From Margaritifera margaritifera (taxonomy: Eukaryota; Mollusca; Bivalvia; Unionida; Margaritiferidae), in NCBI GenBank assembly GCA_029931535.1, contig JAQPZY010001346.1, positions 806,001-870,000 of the forward strand: a stretch of DNA of 64,000 nt. The letters are read 5' to 3'. Of the stretch, positions 25,150 to 38,330 are shown piece after piece (position 1 is the stretch's first letter; each line of letters opens with the position of its first letter). The notes beneath the pieces are model-generated. The model searched no databases, was not told the DNA's origin, and worked only from the letters and a program-made list of their open reading frames with translations. A program made the translations under genes and the position numbers.

Positions 25150-27860
25150 AGGTGTTGATTCTATTTCAATTTTTTTTATAGAAATCTACGGTTACATTTT
25201 TTTTATTTGTAAATTTCCTATAATTTCATTTTTATCTGTTATCTTTCTATCTCCCGCTATTAAATTATCTAAGGTTTTTTCCTTTTTCCCTTTTGATTTC
25301 TTCTCTTTTATATGTTCCCTTTGCTTTTTCATATATGTCTCCCAATTTTACCACTCTTCGTTTTTGCTCCTTTGCTTTTAATTGTTCCAATTTTGTATGC
25401 TTCTTTTCATTTTTTCTTTTCGATATTTTTTGTTTTTACACTCTTTATTATACTAATGCATTCTTTTTCTATATTTTCCCTCTGTCTTTTTACCTGTACA
25501 TATATTTTTGGTTACTATTTTTATTTGTCTTTTCCGATCTTCCCATTCTCTTAGGATGACATAACTTCCATGTTCATAGAACTCTTTTAGTATTTGTTTT
25601 ACTTACCTACAATAGAATTCATTTTCCAATATAGAATTATTTACTTTTTATGTTCCTGTATCCCATTTGTTTCTTTCCACCATTTCAATTTTTCAGGCTT
25701 GCTAGATAGTGATCGGCTATTTTTTTCTTTCACTATTTTATGTTCTTTTACCATGTCTTCACAATAAATATCTGTAAAATTTATTGATTCTACATCCTTC
25801 ATTTTGCTTCTATATGTATGTGTATTCTCTTTTATCTCTATTTTGCTTTTGGTATATGTCTATTAATCTGTTCTTTTCAATTAGATCGGAATATATTTTT
25901 ATAAGAGCTTATCATTGCCATTGAAACCCATACTTCTGTGAATTTCTTTCTCTTTGAAGTTAAAAATCCCCTCCTATTAATTTATTTTCCATATTATACT
26001 GTTGCAAATATTTGTTTAGATCATTTATAAACTTAACTTTATATTTTTCCATATTTGGATGGTGCTTACACGTTTATGAGACGACAATTGTTCATTTTTA
26101 AATTAATTATTCTCCCTTTGAAGATTTGTCGAGTACTTTTATTTTGACATTATATATTACTCTATATATTACTTAGTAAGATTCCTACTCCTGATTTACT
26201 ATCTTATTTACTTTCATTTTTGTATAGAATTGCATTAAATTTTCCTCTATATACAATCTTAGCTCATCTATTATATGGTGTGTTTCCTGAAGGAATATTA
26301 TATCATAATTTTTATATATAATGTGTAATTTATCTATTTTATTTTCTCAGTTCCATTTATATTTATAGAGATTATTTCTAACATTCACCTTTCCAATAAA
26401 AAGGGCTTAACTGTTGTAATTTGTAAGTGTCACCTAATTAGTTTTATTTATTGTTTTACAATCGTTGTCCCGAATAATTTTCTTCTCTAAAAGTTCATGA
26501 TTATATATTCTGAATAGAATGTTCTGCGGATTTTTCTTGATTCCGCTGTTTTTGTTTTTGTTCTATTCCCTGATTTGATGTTGATTTGCTTGCGCTTTGT
26601 TTTTTCCCGCTATTGGTGTCGAGCCTACTCACGTTTTTGTTTTTTCCCTCTCGGTTCTATCTAGTGAATGCATTCTAATCGCAGTTTTCATCTCTCTTTG
26701 CTGTATTATCTCCTTGTTTTCGTATCCTTTGGTTGTGGAAGGTGCTCTCTGCCTCTTATTCATCTGTCTCATGGAAGGGTGCTGCTCTAAAGGATCCTCT
26801 TCCTCGCTCCTTGATTGCGTGGGAATTAGTAGCTGTTTATCAAGAAGTTCCCTGCTTTCCATTTCCATTTCTGGATCAGGAAAGTCTGGTTCTTCTTCAT
26901 TATGTCCCTGATTTTCGGATTGGTCTTATATTTCTTTCTCTTATTATTTTCTTTTCCTCCTCTCAGCCCTACGAGCTTCTTTTTCGTCTTCAACCGAGTT
27001 AACCTCTTTTTTCCTCTTTTTTCAAGAGGGGGAAAGTTATCTTCTCCTAAGAGAAGTTGAGAGAAGGAGTGATCACAGTCCGTCACCTCTTTTATATCAA
27101 CTTCTGTTATGTCTCCTTTCGTCTGCATTGTTTTCTCGTCATCATCTCCTGATGCTGAGATATTTTCTATTATATCTCTTGAGGTGACCACAGCTGCATA
27201 GCTGACCCTTGGGGTTTAACCAAATTCAGCTCGGCCTTGCAATCTTTGGCCATGTGCCTTACATTTTTACATCTCCAGCACGGAGGAAGCCCATGAAGTA
27301 AAAATAAAGTTGCTACCCTGCGGGCATCATCCTTTTGTATTTTAAAAATTCTCACCACCGTGAGTACATTATCGTACCCGCGATGAGTTGCCATTCTTTG
27401 GTTTTTCACCCCTATCTGAAATCTAATTTCACATTTCTTTGTAATCTCATCATTGTGGATTTCTAGGGGTAGGCTTGTCAGGTGTATTTCTATGTATTTT
27501 CTTCTATTTCTCTATCAATTGGAGGTGTTTTTCTACTCTACATTCCTACCCACCCCATTCTCTATTTTTCCTCGCGAGAGGAGGTTTTTATCACCTTTGG
27601 TATACAGGACAAAGTGTCCGTTGGCAATTTTCTGTAGACCTTTGATTTGGTCAATGGTGACCCCTCTCGCAATCAAAGTCGACAAAATATCTGCTGGTCT
27701 TGGTCGTTCATTGACTTCTACATCCGAAAGGTTTAATACCTGTATGCCAGGGTGTCTATGTGCTTGCAGGACTTGACCCCCATTTTTGTCACCAATTCTG
27801 CATGGAAGAATTTCTTCAGCTTGCTTCTTTCCATACTGTTTGTTGTTTGTAGTTATCATA
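25150..27860 (-). pseudogene. Decayed APE-type LINE (ORF1 and ORF2 endonuclease)
   Basis: On the minus strand the 5' part (27859-26826) holds fragments of an ORF1 gag-like protein, including a zinc knuckle CWRCKNVRHMAKDC near 27290, followed by a Lys-rich tail. Further 3', the region around 26400-25830 translates with interruptions to an apurinic endonuclease-like segment with an IGGDF motif, and the region near 25350 to a basic linker (KLGDIYEKAKG). No RT core is visible before 25150. Frames are broken by many stops, so this is a relic. The class is clear; the clade is not. Confidence 0.65.
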
Positions 27861-28461
27861 ACTAATGATTTATATCTACTAATGCTGTTTCTAATGAACA
27901 GTACTATGCTAGAGTATTCCTAAAGATATACGACTGTTTTACCAGAGGAAAAAGTTCTTTCTCACGAGTATTCTAACATCAAAGGTTCATCAAAGTTTAA
28001 ATAATGCAAAATCAAAGAAAAATCAGAGCAAAACAATTGTCATAGCACATTGTGAAAATACTCTATCACAACAAATGTAGGTGAAAATAAAAAATACAAA
28101 CATTCACAAAATTCAGAAACACACACACACACACACCAAAATTACCAAAATTGTCAAATGTTGAACATTTTTTAACATGTTCAAAAGGAACATTAATCCA
28201 CTCCTATGAACACACGGGTCATAATCCCAGTCAAGCTGCAACTTGCACTGCAGACCATCCACTTGTATTATATCACTCCGTGGCTTGCTTTGGTGCCATC
28301 CTGTCTCCGAGTGGGGGCATCGTTAGTGGACAAAGTAAATACTGAATTTGATAGAGTCACGGCGGCATCCTATCTCAGAGTCGATAAAGTGAATAGTGAT
28401 CCTAGTTTAGTTTTTGAGTGGAATGAGAGGCCTAGCCCACTCGATAAAAACGTATTGCAAG
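27861..28461. other. Non-coding region
   Basis: Contains a short CA run near 28121-28135. No gene supported. Confidence 0.35.
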
Positions 28462-28605
28462 CAGGGCCAGCCCGACCATATAGGCGAGCCAGACGGTCGC
28501 CTAGGGTACCAGGCTTTAAGGGCGCCAAATAAGATGGTAAGGGTCGCCAAGTGAATTTTTTGGCATAGTTCGCCTTGGGCGCCAAAAACCCTTGGGCCGA
28601 CCCTG
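28462..28605. mobile_element. hAT-like MITE, 144 bp
   Basis: Ends CAGGGCCAGCCCGA and, in reverse complement at the right, CAGGGTCGGCCCAA form imperfect inverted repeats. The flanks ATTGCAAG (28454-28461) and ATTGCAGT (28606-28613) look like an 8-bp duplication with two later changes. Confidence 0.75.
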
Positions 28606-29329
28606 ATTGCAGTGCATGCATCAAGCATGTGTTTAGTATGGAAGAATTATCTCGCTCACGTATACCATGTATACCATGCATATTGCATGCACAACGTCCA
28701 TACCTTATTGGGTGAACCAAGCCCTAATAACTATTCCAATCAAAAGATCACACGGACAGGCCATGTTGGCCAAGCTATCACACGATATTCACCGAGGATG
28801 ACAATAACGCTGCAATTACAATAGCCCCGCGCGGAATACGCTCGAATTATGAGCAGAATAGGTTCCAAGTACACGATTAATTCTCATCAGAGGTAGATTT
28901 TGTCTTTTCTCCTTTTAGCTTTGTACTTTCAATAAAGGTTATAGCCCACGGAACACTACAGACAACATGTCTCCAATAAATCCATTATATATGACAAATA
29001 CATTGTGGTTTTCAAAATTACTTTGACGCTCTGTGGATGGGATTATGCAATAATTAAAAGTAATGTCCTTATTTGAACAAATATCTTTCTTAATATACAC
29101 AATTATTTCACTGTCATGGCCTTTCACATCTCCGCTAGACATGGACCGTGGAACCACTTAGTTCCACATCAGTGTTGAACGAAGTAGCTCGACGACCATT
29201 GGTTAGCGAAGATAGACTTTTCGGAGTTACATCAGACCGGCAAAGAGTATTTTTAAAGGTTTTTCTTTCGAAGTTTTACTGCCATTTACTATTGTTATTG
29301 TCCAGTCTTTAAAGTATGATGGGTAATAC
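28606..29329. other. Non-coding region
   Basis: No supported gene. A minus-strand open stretch at 28939-29157 has no recognisable domain. Confidence 0.3.
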
Positions 29330-30725
29330 ATTCCGCTGCTTACGTTGATCGCGTTTGGCATTCCGGATTACTTATTAAACTTAGAAAGATCGGCATTCAA
29401 GGTAGTTTACTGTTGTGGTTAGCACAGTACTTGTCATTAAGAAAGCAAAGAGTTGTCCTGAATTCCCGATTCTCGGATTTTCAAACTACAAATGCAGGAG
29501 TCCCTCAAGGATTGATCCTTGGGCCATTATTATTTTTATTATATATAAATGATATACAATCATCGCTTGGACTATTCGCTGATGATACTACACTATGTAT
29601 AATCGTTGAAAATCCAAATGAGTCTGGTCGAATTGTAAATTCGGACATTCAAAAATTACAGGACTGGTCCCGTCTTTGGATAGTGACCTTTAACCCAGAC
29701 AAAACAGAGTCAATGCTCATAACACGGAAACAAAATTAAAATAGCCATCCTATACTGCAGATGTGTACCAAAGATATTCAAGAAGTATTCCAACATAGAC
29801 ATTTAGGTATTATATTGTCTGGTGATGCCACTTGGCACCCACATGTCAAGCGTTTGTCTGAAAACGCTTGGGAGAAAGTTAATACTTTGAAGAATTTGAA
29901 ATATAGATTGGATCGCTTGTCCTTGGAAAGAATGTATAAATTTTATATACTTTCCTTGTTTGACTATGCTGATTGTATCTGGGATAGTTGTACTATGCAA
30001 GAAAAAGAATAATTGGAAAAAATAAATTTTGAGGCTATGAGAATAGTAACACGTGCTACCAAGAGTGCGGCTTGGGCACTATTATATGAGGATGGCGGGT
30101 GGGATAACCTGAATTTTCCACGTTATAAGTATAAATTAATTCAGTTGTTTAAAATGTACCATGGTTTTGCTCCAAAGTATTTACAAGATGTAATTCAACC
30201 TCTTGTTGTTAACAATGATACCTACATCATCGAATACTATTCGACCTTCTTTATGCATAACGACACTGTATTAAAAAACATTTCTGCCTTCCACAATTAA
30301 ACTGTGGAACACGTTACCAATTAAAATAATAAGTAACCCATCCATTCATAATCTTAAAACTACCTGAATCGGGATAAACATAAAACTCCTTCGTATTAGT
30401 TTCTTGGTGCTCGGGTGGATCAAGTTCAGCATACGCGATTGAGAACCAAATACAGTAGCTTAAATAATGATTTATTCCTAAGTCATGTTTCTAACAATAG
30501 GTACTGCACATGCGGACAGTAGAAACAGCTGAACACTTTCTGTTAGAATATCAAAAATATACAACTCTGAGACATTGTGTTACGTTCACATTACCGTTCC
30601 GACTTACAATTAAGACATTATTATCCGGCAGTCCGATATACTCTGATAAAATTATTACGCAAATATTAATGGCAGTGCAAACCTTCATAAAATTATCAAA
30701 ACGTTTTTTCAAATTAATACATAGG
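29330..30725 (+). pseudogene. LINE reverse transcriptase, 5'-truncated and broken
   Basis: Non-LTR RT motifs occur in order: NAGVPQGLILGPLLFLLYIN near 29490, the catalytic FADD near 29575, then NPDKTESMLI, the thumb region HRHLGIILSGDATW, and a C-terminal EHFLLEYQKY near 30535. Stops and frameshifts fall at about 29739, 30012 and 30300. The layout fits a Jockey- or CR1-like LINE truncated at its 5' end; the AT microsatellite at 30796 lies just beyond its 3' end. Confidence 0.85.
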
Positions 30726-30795
30726 TGACAAGTGTATTCCATCTTTTTTTTACTATTATATGATCTCTGAAATAATTACATATACTAGAACTGAC

Positions 30796-30796
30796 C

Positions 30797-30876
<80 letters not shown>
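30796..30876. repeat. (AT)n microsatellite
   Basis: AT dinucleotide run interrupted once by a G. Confidence 0.95.
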
Positions 30877-30880
<4 letters not shown>

Positions 30881-31129
30881 ATATGATTTATAAACTTTAA
30901 GTCAGTAGACAATTTTTGATTGTTAAAATTTCTCTGTAATAGGGAAGACAGTTTTCAACAAGCTTCCAGCTTTCTACTGAATGTCTTGAATAAATACTGT
31001 TCAAACACAAGGTCGTTCCTGAACCATTTGTCGGGAGCTGTGGATCGGAAATATCTCTTGATCATCGCGTGGATGCGACGCAATAAACATCATTATATAT
31101 GGTGATGGAATATGTGTGAAAATTTATGC

Positions 31130-31345
31130 ACCATCATACTTGTTGATGACAAATAAATTGATCATATCTATTGATAATTCCATACATTAATCATATTTGT
31201 TGATAAATCCATATCATATACGTTGATAAAATCCGTGCATTGATCATGTCCGTTGACAAACAATATAATTTCTGATTATTTGTTGAAAATCCATGTTTCG
31301 ATCGTATCCATTGAGGAACGATACCATTTGTTATATCCGTTGTTG
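31130..31345 (+). repeat. Diverged short tandem repeats
   Basis: TTGATCATATCTATTGATAA and variants (ATCATATTTGTTGATAAAT, ATCATGTCCGTTGACAAA) recur every 35-50 bp. Confidence 0.65.
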
Positions 31346-33058
31346 AATTTTGTGCGTATGAGTAGGACGGAGTTTTCTGTTTTTATAATTTAGTTTATGA
31401 GATATGGAAATATGTGTGTGAGCTAGGGTGTAAGAGATTTGTTCATCGTTAATATGCATTTATAAATAAACATCTCATTCACATAATTGTGTTAAGTGTC
31501 TTCGCTAGATCCAATTCAAACCAGTTTCATCCTGTTACAATTGGATACATGCCATTCTTGTATGATTGAAGAATTTTATATATAAGTTAAACATTTTCGC
31601 CGTATTTATTTTTCAACTTGTTGCAGTAAAAATCGTACATTAACCATTTCCATATTTGCTTAACTCTAACACTGTAATGCTACCATGTATAGGATTGTCT
31701 AGTTTGATTTTCTTGTTTTTGAACACACAAGTACCATATCCATATCAATTATCGTAATATCTGGAAATACTAGATCTGTTTGCAATTTACCCATGTTTCA
31801 TTTCATTTGTGCATAGTTTCACATTTGTCCTCTTCCTCAAATTCTCCATTTGTTTACAGCACTGTTCATCGATTTAAAGAAGCTCCTCTTACACTCTTGA
31901 GCTGCTTTTTGTCCCAATTAGGTTCAATATAGAACTTCAGCCAAGGCTTTTGATTGAAAGGTATGACTGTGTACTTTTACCAGTTTCACTCCTAGCTATG
32001 TACAGTTTTCAATTTCTGTACGGCACAAAGTATTTGTTCGTTGTCTTTAAGTGTACACGACAACTTTCTCTTCAGTGAATTTCTTTTGTAACTCTGATAA
32101 ATCTCTTTCATTTGAAGGAGGTCTATCTGGAGCTAATGTGCTGTCTTTGAAACATTAATGCAATTCTATATGTATTTCCAATCAACTTCTAGGATGTGTC
32201 GAGTTTTCTTCTCTTTGGGAATGTTGAACAAGTTATTCTCTTGAAAGTATTTCATCTGTAGATGTTAACACATTGTGTACCTGATAAATGAATATGACTT
32301 TGTCACATCGAACTCTCCGTCATTTATTATTTTACCCCCAGTCTTTGTCTTTGTTTCGCTATCTTCATTGTCTGCATAGAACTCATGCTTGGCTTTTGCA
32401 TATCTGTCTGATATCATGCTATTCCTCCTCTAATACCCGATTCAACCATGTGGTGCATATCAAAGTCATTTAACAACTCTAAGTTTACACCATATATTTT
32501 TAAACTCGCGTCATGTGCAAGACCAAGAGCAGTGTAAAAACAAACTGGGTCAAGCTTTTAATTTCTGATACGCACATTCCTGATTTTTTCTAAGATATCC
32601 CGTAGCATTAAGGCGACATTCTTAACGTAATAGTGGTGTACATGACCTAGTGTATTTACTTTCAAGCAAGACATCACATCTTTTACATACGTATATCAGT
32701 TATCTGAAATGTGACAAATGCTAGCTGAATCAAAGTCGCTTTTATCTTCTTCAGTAAAGATCATAGGTTTTGCATTTTCTGAGTTTAGTTCGTTTTATAT
32801 AAGTTTCGCAATCTTATCCAACCAGTTACAAAGTACAATCAGTGTCTCTGTAAACTATTAGACTGTATTATTTATGATTTAACTTTATCCTGAAGGTATG
32901 TGTTTTGTAGTTTTATTAGTCAAACTTTGTTGCATCTCTGACTTGCAGATTTCAATATCTATATCAATGTACTAAGATTTTGTTGTTACCTTTATTTACA
33001 AGGTGCGTTGTAGACACTTTAATCATGAATCTAACTTAGCTAATGATAGCCTTTTTTG

Positions 33059-33059
<1 letters not shown>
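31346..33059. other. Non-coding region
   Basis: No supported gene or mobile element. Confidence 0.35.
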
Positions 33060-33060
<1 letters not shown>

Positions 33061-33129
<69 letters not shown>

Positions 33130-33144
33130 CATACATACATACAT
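33061..33144. repeat. (AT)n-(ACAT)n microsatellite
   Basis: An AT run to about 33125, then five ACAT units. Confidence 0.95.
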
Positions 33145-33169
33145 TGTTATGTTATACATAGATTCATTA

Positions 33170-34340
33170 CATTTTTGTGAGATACATCTTGGTGAGTGCT
33201 ACATCCTTATCAAAAAGTACTCCACTGTGACTTACATTCTTACATTTCATGCTTCACTGACATTGCTTACATTTTGTGCGTTAAGTTTATATTTCAAGGT
33301 ATGTTCATGCTAGAATCATCAAACTAGATGATTGTACTGCATAAGAATGTCACTGTGACTTACATTTCACGGACTTTAGTAACATCTTGTGTTTTAAATT
33401 CATTTCTCAAGTCAGAATCACAAAACTGGATGATTGTATGTATCTATATAAGTACTACACCGTTAATACAAAAGACGGTCAAGCTGACCTACATTTCACA
33501 TTTTACTGGCTTTGGTTAAGTTTTACAGTCTAGCTCATAACCAAGTGTTTTTAGCACCCTGTATGTATACTGTTATACCAATATCCATGAAACCTGGTGA
33601 GGTAATGTATCTTGTTGAGTACTTCACCCTCGTTGCAAAAGTAACTTGGGTACTATCTGAAGCACTGTTCGTGCCAGAATCATCAAACTAGGTAAATGTG
33701 TGCATCTATATTAGTACCATGCACTTACAACAAAAGAAGGTCATTATGACCTACATTTTACATTTTACTGGCTTATGTTAGGTTTTTGCATTTGACTCGT
33801 GACAATATTATTTCTTATCTACTTAGCGAAATGGTCATCTTGATGACTACTACACACTCGGGTTAAAAGTAACTCCCTGCGACTCATATTTCACAAAATG
33901 TTGCATTTCATGTTGATTTATCAGGCACTGTTCATGATAGAATTGTAAAATTTATGATGATATGCATCTATGTTACTACCACACCCATAAAACGTAAGAG
34001 ATTTATTGTAACCTATATTTCATCTTTTACTGGCTTTGGTTATGTGTATTCATTTAGCTCATGACCACACGAGTTTGAGTTTTCGGCAGGTTTTATGCAT
34101 ACTATATAATCTAGAATCATGAAACTTGGTGAGTCAATGCATCTTGGTAAATTCTACATCCTTTTTGAAAAAAGAGGTATATGTGATCCAAATTTCATGC
34201 TTCGGTGACTTTGTTGAAATTTTGTGTTAGAAATTCATTTAGTTGAGGCTGTGTATGTTCCAATCATGAATCTTGATAAATGGATGCATCCCTGTTACTG
34301 CTACACCATTAAAACCACTGAAGGCCACTGTGTCCTAAAT
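33170..34340 (+). repeat. Diverged satellite, about 170-bp unit
   Basis: Successive copies share AGAATCATCAAACTAG, GTACTACACC, GTCACTGTGACTTACATTTC and a segment like ACTGGCTTTGGTTAAG. About six or seven copies of low identity can be followed. Confidence 0.7.
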
Positions 34341-35562
34341 TTTCTGCTTTACTAACATGGGTTAAGTATATGTGCTTATTATCAAGTTGATTGCATATAT
34401 CCTAACCTACTCAGAAGGCTCTTGCTGACCAGTGAAGTTGGAAGTATTAATAAATGTTCATTCAATGACAAATTTCCATATTAATGACTATACACTGTAT
34501 ATTGTGATATGTTGCCCTCAGCAGGTTAGCTGTGCATTGTACATGTAAATGAGTATAGGAATTAGATGTGTGGACTGCATGCTGCATGAGTTTTATATCA
34601 GGCCTGACCTGTAGTTGTTAATCAAGGTAATTATGGATGCATGAACTATGTTTGTGCTGCTGGCTGTCACTTCAAGGTTAGTTAAATAAAGCCCATGACT
34701 TTCGTCCAGTAAAAGCTGGCTTTTAGGGGTGGAAAACGATAATAGCTTGTCAAGCAGATTTCAAGAGTTTTAAGAAAAATAATAAAAAAAATAACATTAA
34801 TGTCTCTTTTTTTATGAACTCATTATAGTACCTCTACTTTAATATATTAGAAAAGAATGTTTTTTTTTTATTGTTTGATGTATTTTATGCCCTGTCACAT
34901 TAGGTAGGTAGGTAAATAGGTAGGTGCATGGGTGGATGTCAGCACAATACAAGCTACATAGTGCCATGTAAAAGTTTACATTTTACATTTTGAAATGTTC
35001 TAAAGTTGTAATGTAAAGATAAAAGATGGCAAAAAATCTTTGGTTAGTAAAAAGGCCAAGATCACTTTAGTCTGAATGTATTTTGTGCATGAGAATGTTT
35101 ACAGTGACTAATGGAGACTAATAGAAGTAGAGATGAACTTTGTGATCGTTGATGAGAATCGCATCCAACCATTATTTTGTTTTTCAAATTCAAACTGATA
35201 TTTCGACTCAAAAGCACTTTCTACATTTATTTTTAATCACAGCACACAAAGAAATGTTATGAGAAAGATTGCAAATATGTAATCACCAATCATATTGATT
35301 TATATATTTATAAGACTAGGAATTCTCAAAATAATTGTTCTGACATTCATAATTCTCAATGTACAAAACGCACAACAGTCGTTGCTAAGCAACTTCCTCA
35401 GTGACAATCAAGTCAATGAAAGTTACCATAAAAGATACCACTATTTCCTACAGTTACCCTGAGTTAAGTATATATTTGTTAGATTACAATAATTTTGTTC
35501 AAATTTTGCCGTAACAAATGGATACATTTGTAAAAGTTTGGCTGGAACTAATTGATAAGTGT
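34341..35562. other. Non-coding region
   Basis: Contains a GTAG/GTAGGTA-like short run near 34900. No gene supported. Confidence 0.35.
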
Positions 35563-35565
35563 GTT

Positions 35566-35644
<79 letters not shown>
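35563..35644. repeat. (GT)n-(GA)n microsatellite
   Basis: A GT run followed without a gap by a long GA run. Confidence 0.97.
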
Positions 35645-35648
<4 letters not shown>

Positions 35649-35799
35649 GCAGTTACACATTCTACATAAATAATTAGAAATGCGAAAACAATATCCACGT
35701 TGCCTACATTCATCTAGAGACACGGGGAGGGGGGGGTATCAATGCATGTTAAGAGAAAGCACCCTGTGAAGTTAGAAGAATTAAACTCCTTAAAATCTG

Positions 35800-36560
35800 C
35801 AAATAATTTACCTGCAGTAACAGAGAATGAAACACAAGAAGAGAAAATAAAACAGCTTGAGATTAAAAGAGTTTATTAAAGTATAGCAAAAGTTGACAAA
35901 AAATTTGTTAATAGATGAAGAACGTAAAATTTAATTTCAGACGATATTAAAATCGTTAATAAAAATATAGACTTAATGTACAAAAGATTGATGGCACAGA
36001 AGAAAGCTTGAATCAATTAGCTGTTTTGGATGAGGTAGAGAAAAAAAACTCACTTAAAAGAAGATACTAAGATACTGAAGAATTGAAAGAGGATGTTGAA
36101 GAGTTGCGAAATGAATTAATGGGCGAAGAAGAAAGCATTATGGAGATAATTGAAGAATTTAAATACATACCATATTCTACTTAATGATTTTATCAATCTG
36201 CCTTGTCATTAAATCTATTCATCCAAATTTTAAGACACTTGATGCAGTACCTGATAAAATAAAAATTGAAGAACCAGACAAGCAAGAAAGTAAAATGTTC
36301 ACATGATTATTACTATAATAGCTGCATACTTGAAATATCAGAGTTCTTTCTTTTATTAAATGATCCAAATGCTTTATACCATGCAGCACTCGATACAGCT
36401 TGCATTTTTTCACACTAAACAAACTTCTAGATTTTGAGACTGGACCACCGTATAAATTAACTTTCGAACTAATTTTGCCAGTAGTTTTAACTGAGTTAAA
36501 TAAAGACTATCCTAATTCTTCTTTAATCATTTCAATAAAAATTTAAAAATCAATCAACAA
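35800..36560 (+). pseudogene. Decayed coding relic of unknown origin
   Basis: Plus-strand fragments with coding-like composition are broken by stops and frame changes: a Glu/Lys-rich helical stretch (TEELKEDVEELRNELMGEEE near 36070) and YKLTFELILPVVLTELNKDY near 36450. They could be remnants of a gag-like or capsid-like gene. No family was recognised. Confidence 0.35.
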
Positions 36561-37358
36561 CATACAGTATGTAAATAGTACATATGTGCGGGATTTGGAT
36601 TATTCGATCACAATTTTTTCAGTTATTTCTTATTAAATTTTTAGTTGTAAATGGGTAGTTTACATTTTACCATATTAGTCAGTTCTTTTAGTGAAAGTTT
36701 GAATTTTGAAACTCATCCAGAATCCACAGCTAGCATAATCGGCAACAAAGCTTTTAAAGTGATAACTGTGGAGAATGCCGACGACGCTGACAACACCGAC
36801 AACATTATGTGTATAGATCATTTCAATAAGTTGGTGTTTTGAGTTATCTTCCCCGGCTGTCGTCAGGCTATTATGACAGGCTAAATTTACACGTGCACAA
36901 ACATTACTGCAAACTTCTGGATATATTTGGGATAGACAATCTTTGATTCTCCGTTTTCATTGTTATTTTATAAGCAAAGTTCTGGTTATTACTCTAAAGT
37001 TGATAGCTGAACTCTTCAGAAAGAGCCCGCTGGGCATTGATAGACACGGAATTAACATAAAGATCACACTCTTAGTGACAGGTGTGAGATGATAATTCTT
37101 TTTGTTTTATTTTCAATCAAGCAAACTACCAAGACATTTACCGCTTTTGAATAAGGCCATCCACAATCTGAAGCCGTGCAAAGTTAAGAATAGAGAATAA
37201 TTACCATAGTTCTAACTGCCACTAGTAGGTTAGATTTTTAATCAATAAACTTTAACAAAGAGTACCTTTCTATCTTTTTGAGGAAATTCTCCGTTTTAAA
37301 TTTTCTGTATATCAGATGACCCTTTTTTCATATTTCCTTTCATAGATCAAAAGTGAAA

Positions 37359-37364
37359 ATTGAT
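37359..37364 (+). repeat. Left target-site duplication ATTGAT
   Basis: Six bases before the first base of the inverted repeat, identical to 58988-58993. A 6-bp duplication is the Polinton standard. Confidence 0.93.
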
Positions 37365-37535
37365 AGTAGTTAATGGGGGGTACTGAGAGACAAGGGGGCC
37401 TCTATAGGGACGTACGGGACTTTAACGTTGGGGGGCCTCTATAGGGACAAGGGGGCCTCTATAGGGACAAAAGTGCCAAGATTTATAGGGACAGGGGGGC
37501 CTCTATAGGGACGTACGGGAATTTATCATGGCACG

Positions 37536-37630
37536 CCGTATGTAGTGACGAAGACAACGTCCTCTACCATCAAAAACTGGGGTGGGGTATTTTTGATGGT
37601 AGAGGACGTTGTCTTCGTCACTACATACGG
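37536..37630. repeat. Perfect 41-bp inverted repeat inside the left TIR
   Basis: Arms 37536-37576 and 37590-37630 are perfect reverse complements (starting CCGTATGTAGTGACG) around a 13-nt GC-rich loop. This could form a cruciform or a long RNA hairpin. Confidence 0.93.
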
Positions 37631-37647
37631 GGTGTGGGAATAATTAA

Positions 37648-37682
37648 TCTTTCTTGAAAAATGGGTGGTCCTAAAAAGGACC
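37648..37682 (-). promoter_or_regulatory. Histone-type 3' stem-loop and downstream element, gene A
   Basis: On the minus strand: GGTCCTTTTTAGGACC (37682-37667; 6-bp stem, UUUU loop), then ACCCA, then CAAGAAAGA (37656-37648). It begins 15 nt after the gene A stop. Spacing and sequence match animal histone pre-mRNA processing signals. Confidence 0.85.
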
Positions 37683-37697
37683 ATTGGAGGAAGATTA

Positions 37698-38291
37698 TTA
37701 TTTCCTCCAACATTGGGTAAAGAAGCTTAGGAAGGTGGTGTGAAATCTTTTTTTCTTGGTTGGAAGTGTTGGTGAATCAGGTAGCCAGTCAGGATGTTTC
37801 ATCCGCCTGAATTTATCTTGGATTTTCATCCAATTTAAATTCAGGCGTTCGAATTCCTTTTCTTTCCTGGCCTGTTCTTTCTTGGAGCGTTCAAGAGCCC
37901 ACAAGATCTTAATGTGAGCCACTTCCTTTTCTAAAACTTTCTTTAACAATACCTTCACCATGTGAAGGTTCACCTCTTCGCGCCTGACGTTACTGGCGGG
38001 TGGATAAATATAACAATCTTCCTGAACTCGGTTCAGGAAGTACTTCACCTCATCCAGTAAATCCAGGCTCTTCTTGATGAACCCCACACGGCAAGGGGTT
38101 GAGGAAGTTTTTTGTTTTTCCTCCACCAAGACATCAGTCACCAACCTTCTTGCTGATTTGAGAGCCGCTAGTTGGCTGGTGACGTATGGTTTGGTGGCAG
38201 GATATCTCCACCAATACTCCAACCTTTCCATCAAGGACTCTACATCCACCATTCTATCCCAAGCTTCTTGTAACAATTCAACAGAGTTCAT
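37698..38291 (-). CDS. Terminal gene A, 197-residue helical protein, unknown
   Basis: Starts at ATG 38291, about 50 nt downstream of a TATA box (TATAAAG at 38338-38345, minus strand), and ends just outside the left inverted repeat. The protein is mostly charged helix (for example LMERLEYWWRYP and KKVLEKEVAHIKILWALER), with a basic C-terminal half and a Cys near the end (FFTQCWRK). No family was recognised and there is no membrane segment or signal peptide. Its transcript would end in a histone-type stem-loop rather than a poly(A) site. It is intact and faces outward, like genes D and E at the other end. Confidence 0.75.
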   Translation of the reverse strand: MNSVELLQEAWDRMVDVESLMERLEYWWRYPATKPYVTSQLAALKSARRLVTDVLVEEKQKTSSTPCRVGFIKKSLDLLDEVKYFLNRVQEDCYIYPPASNVRREEVNLHMVKVLLKKVLEKEVAHIKILWALERSKKEQARKEKEFERLNLNWMKIQDKFRRMKHPDWLPDSPTLPTKKKRFHTTFLSFFTQCWRK

Positions 38292-38330
38292 TCTTGTAGA
38301 GTGAAAGTGTGAATGGCGTCACTGTGGAAG

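Larger units (their letters stand above)
37365..37688 (+). repeat. Left terminal inverted repeat, 324 bp
   Basis: Matches the reverse complement of 58664-58987 with about seven mismatches. The outer 150 bp contain several copies of GGGGCCTCTATAGGGAC. The inner part holds a 41-bp-arm hairpin and, at the inner edge, the histone-type stem-loop that ends gene A. Confidence 0.97.

Noticed and set aside
28939..29157. Minus-strand frame resembling a SET-domain end (KKDICSNKDITFNYC)
   Set aside because: The similarity is short and lacks the other SET motifs. No splice-compatible partner was found.
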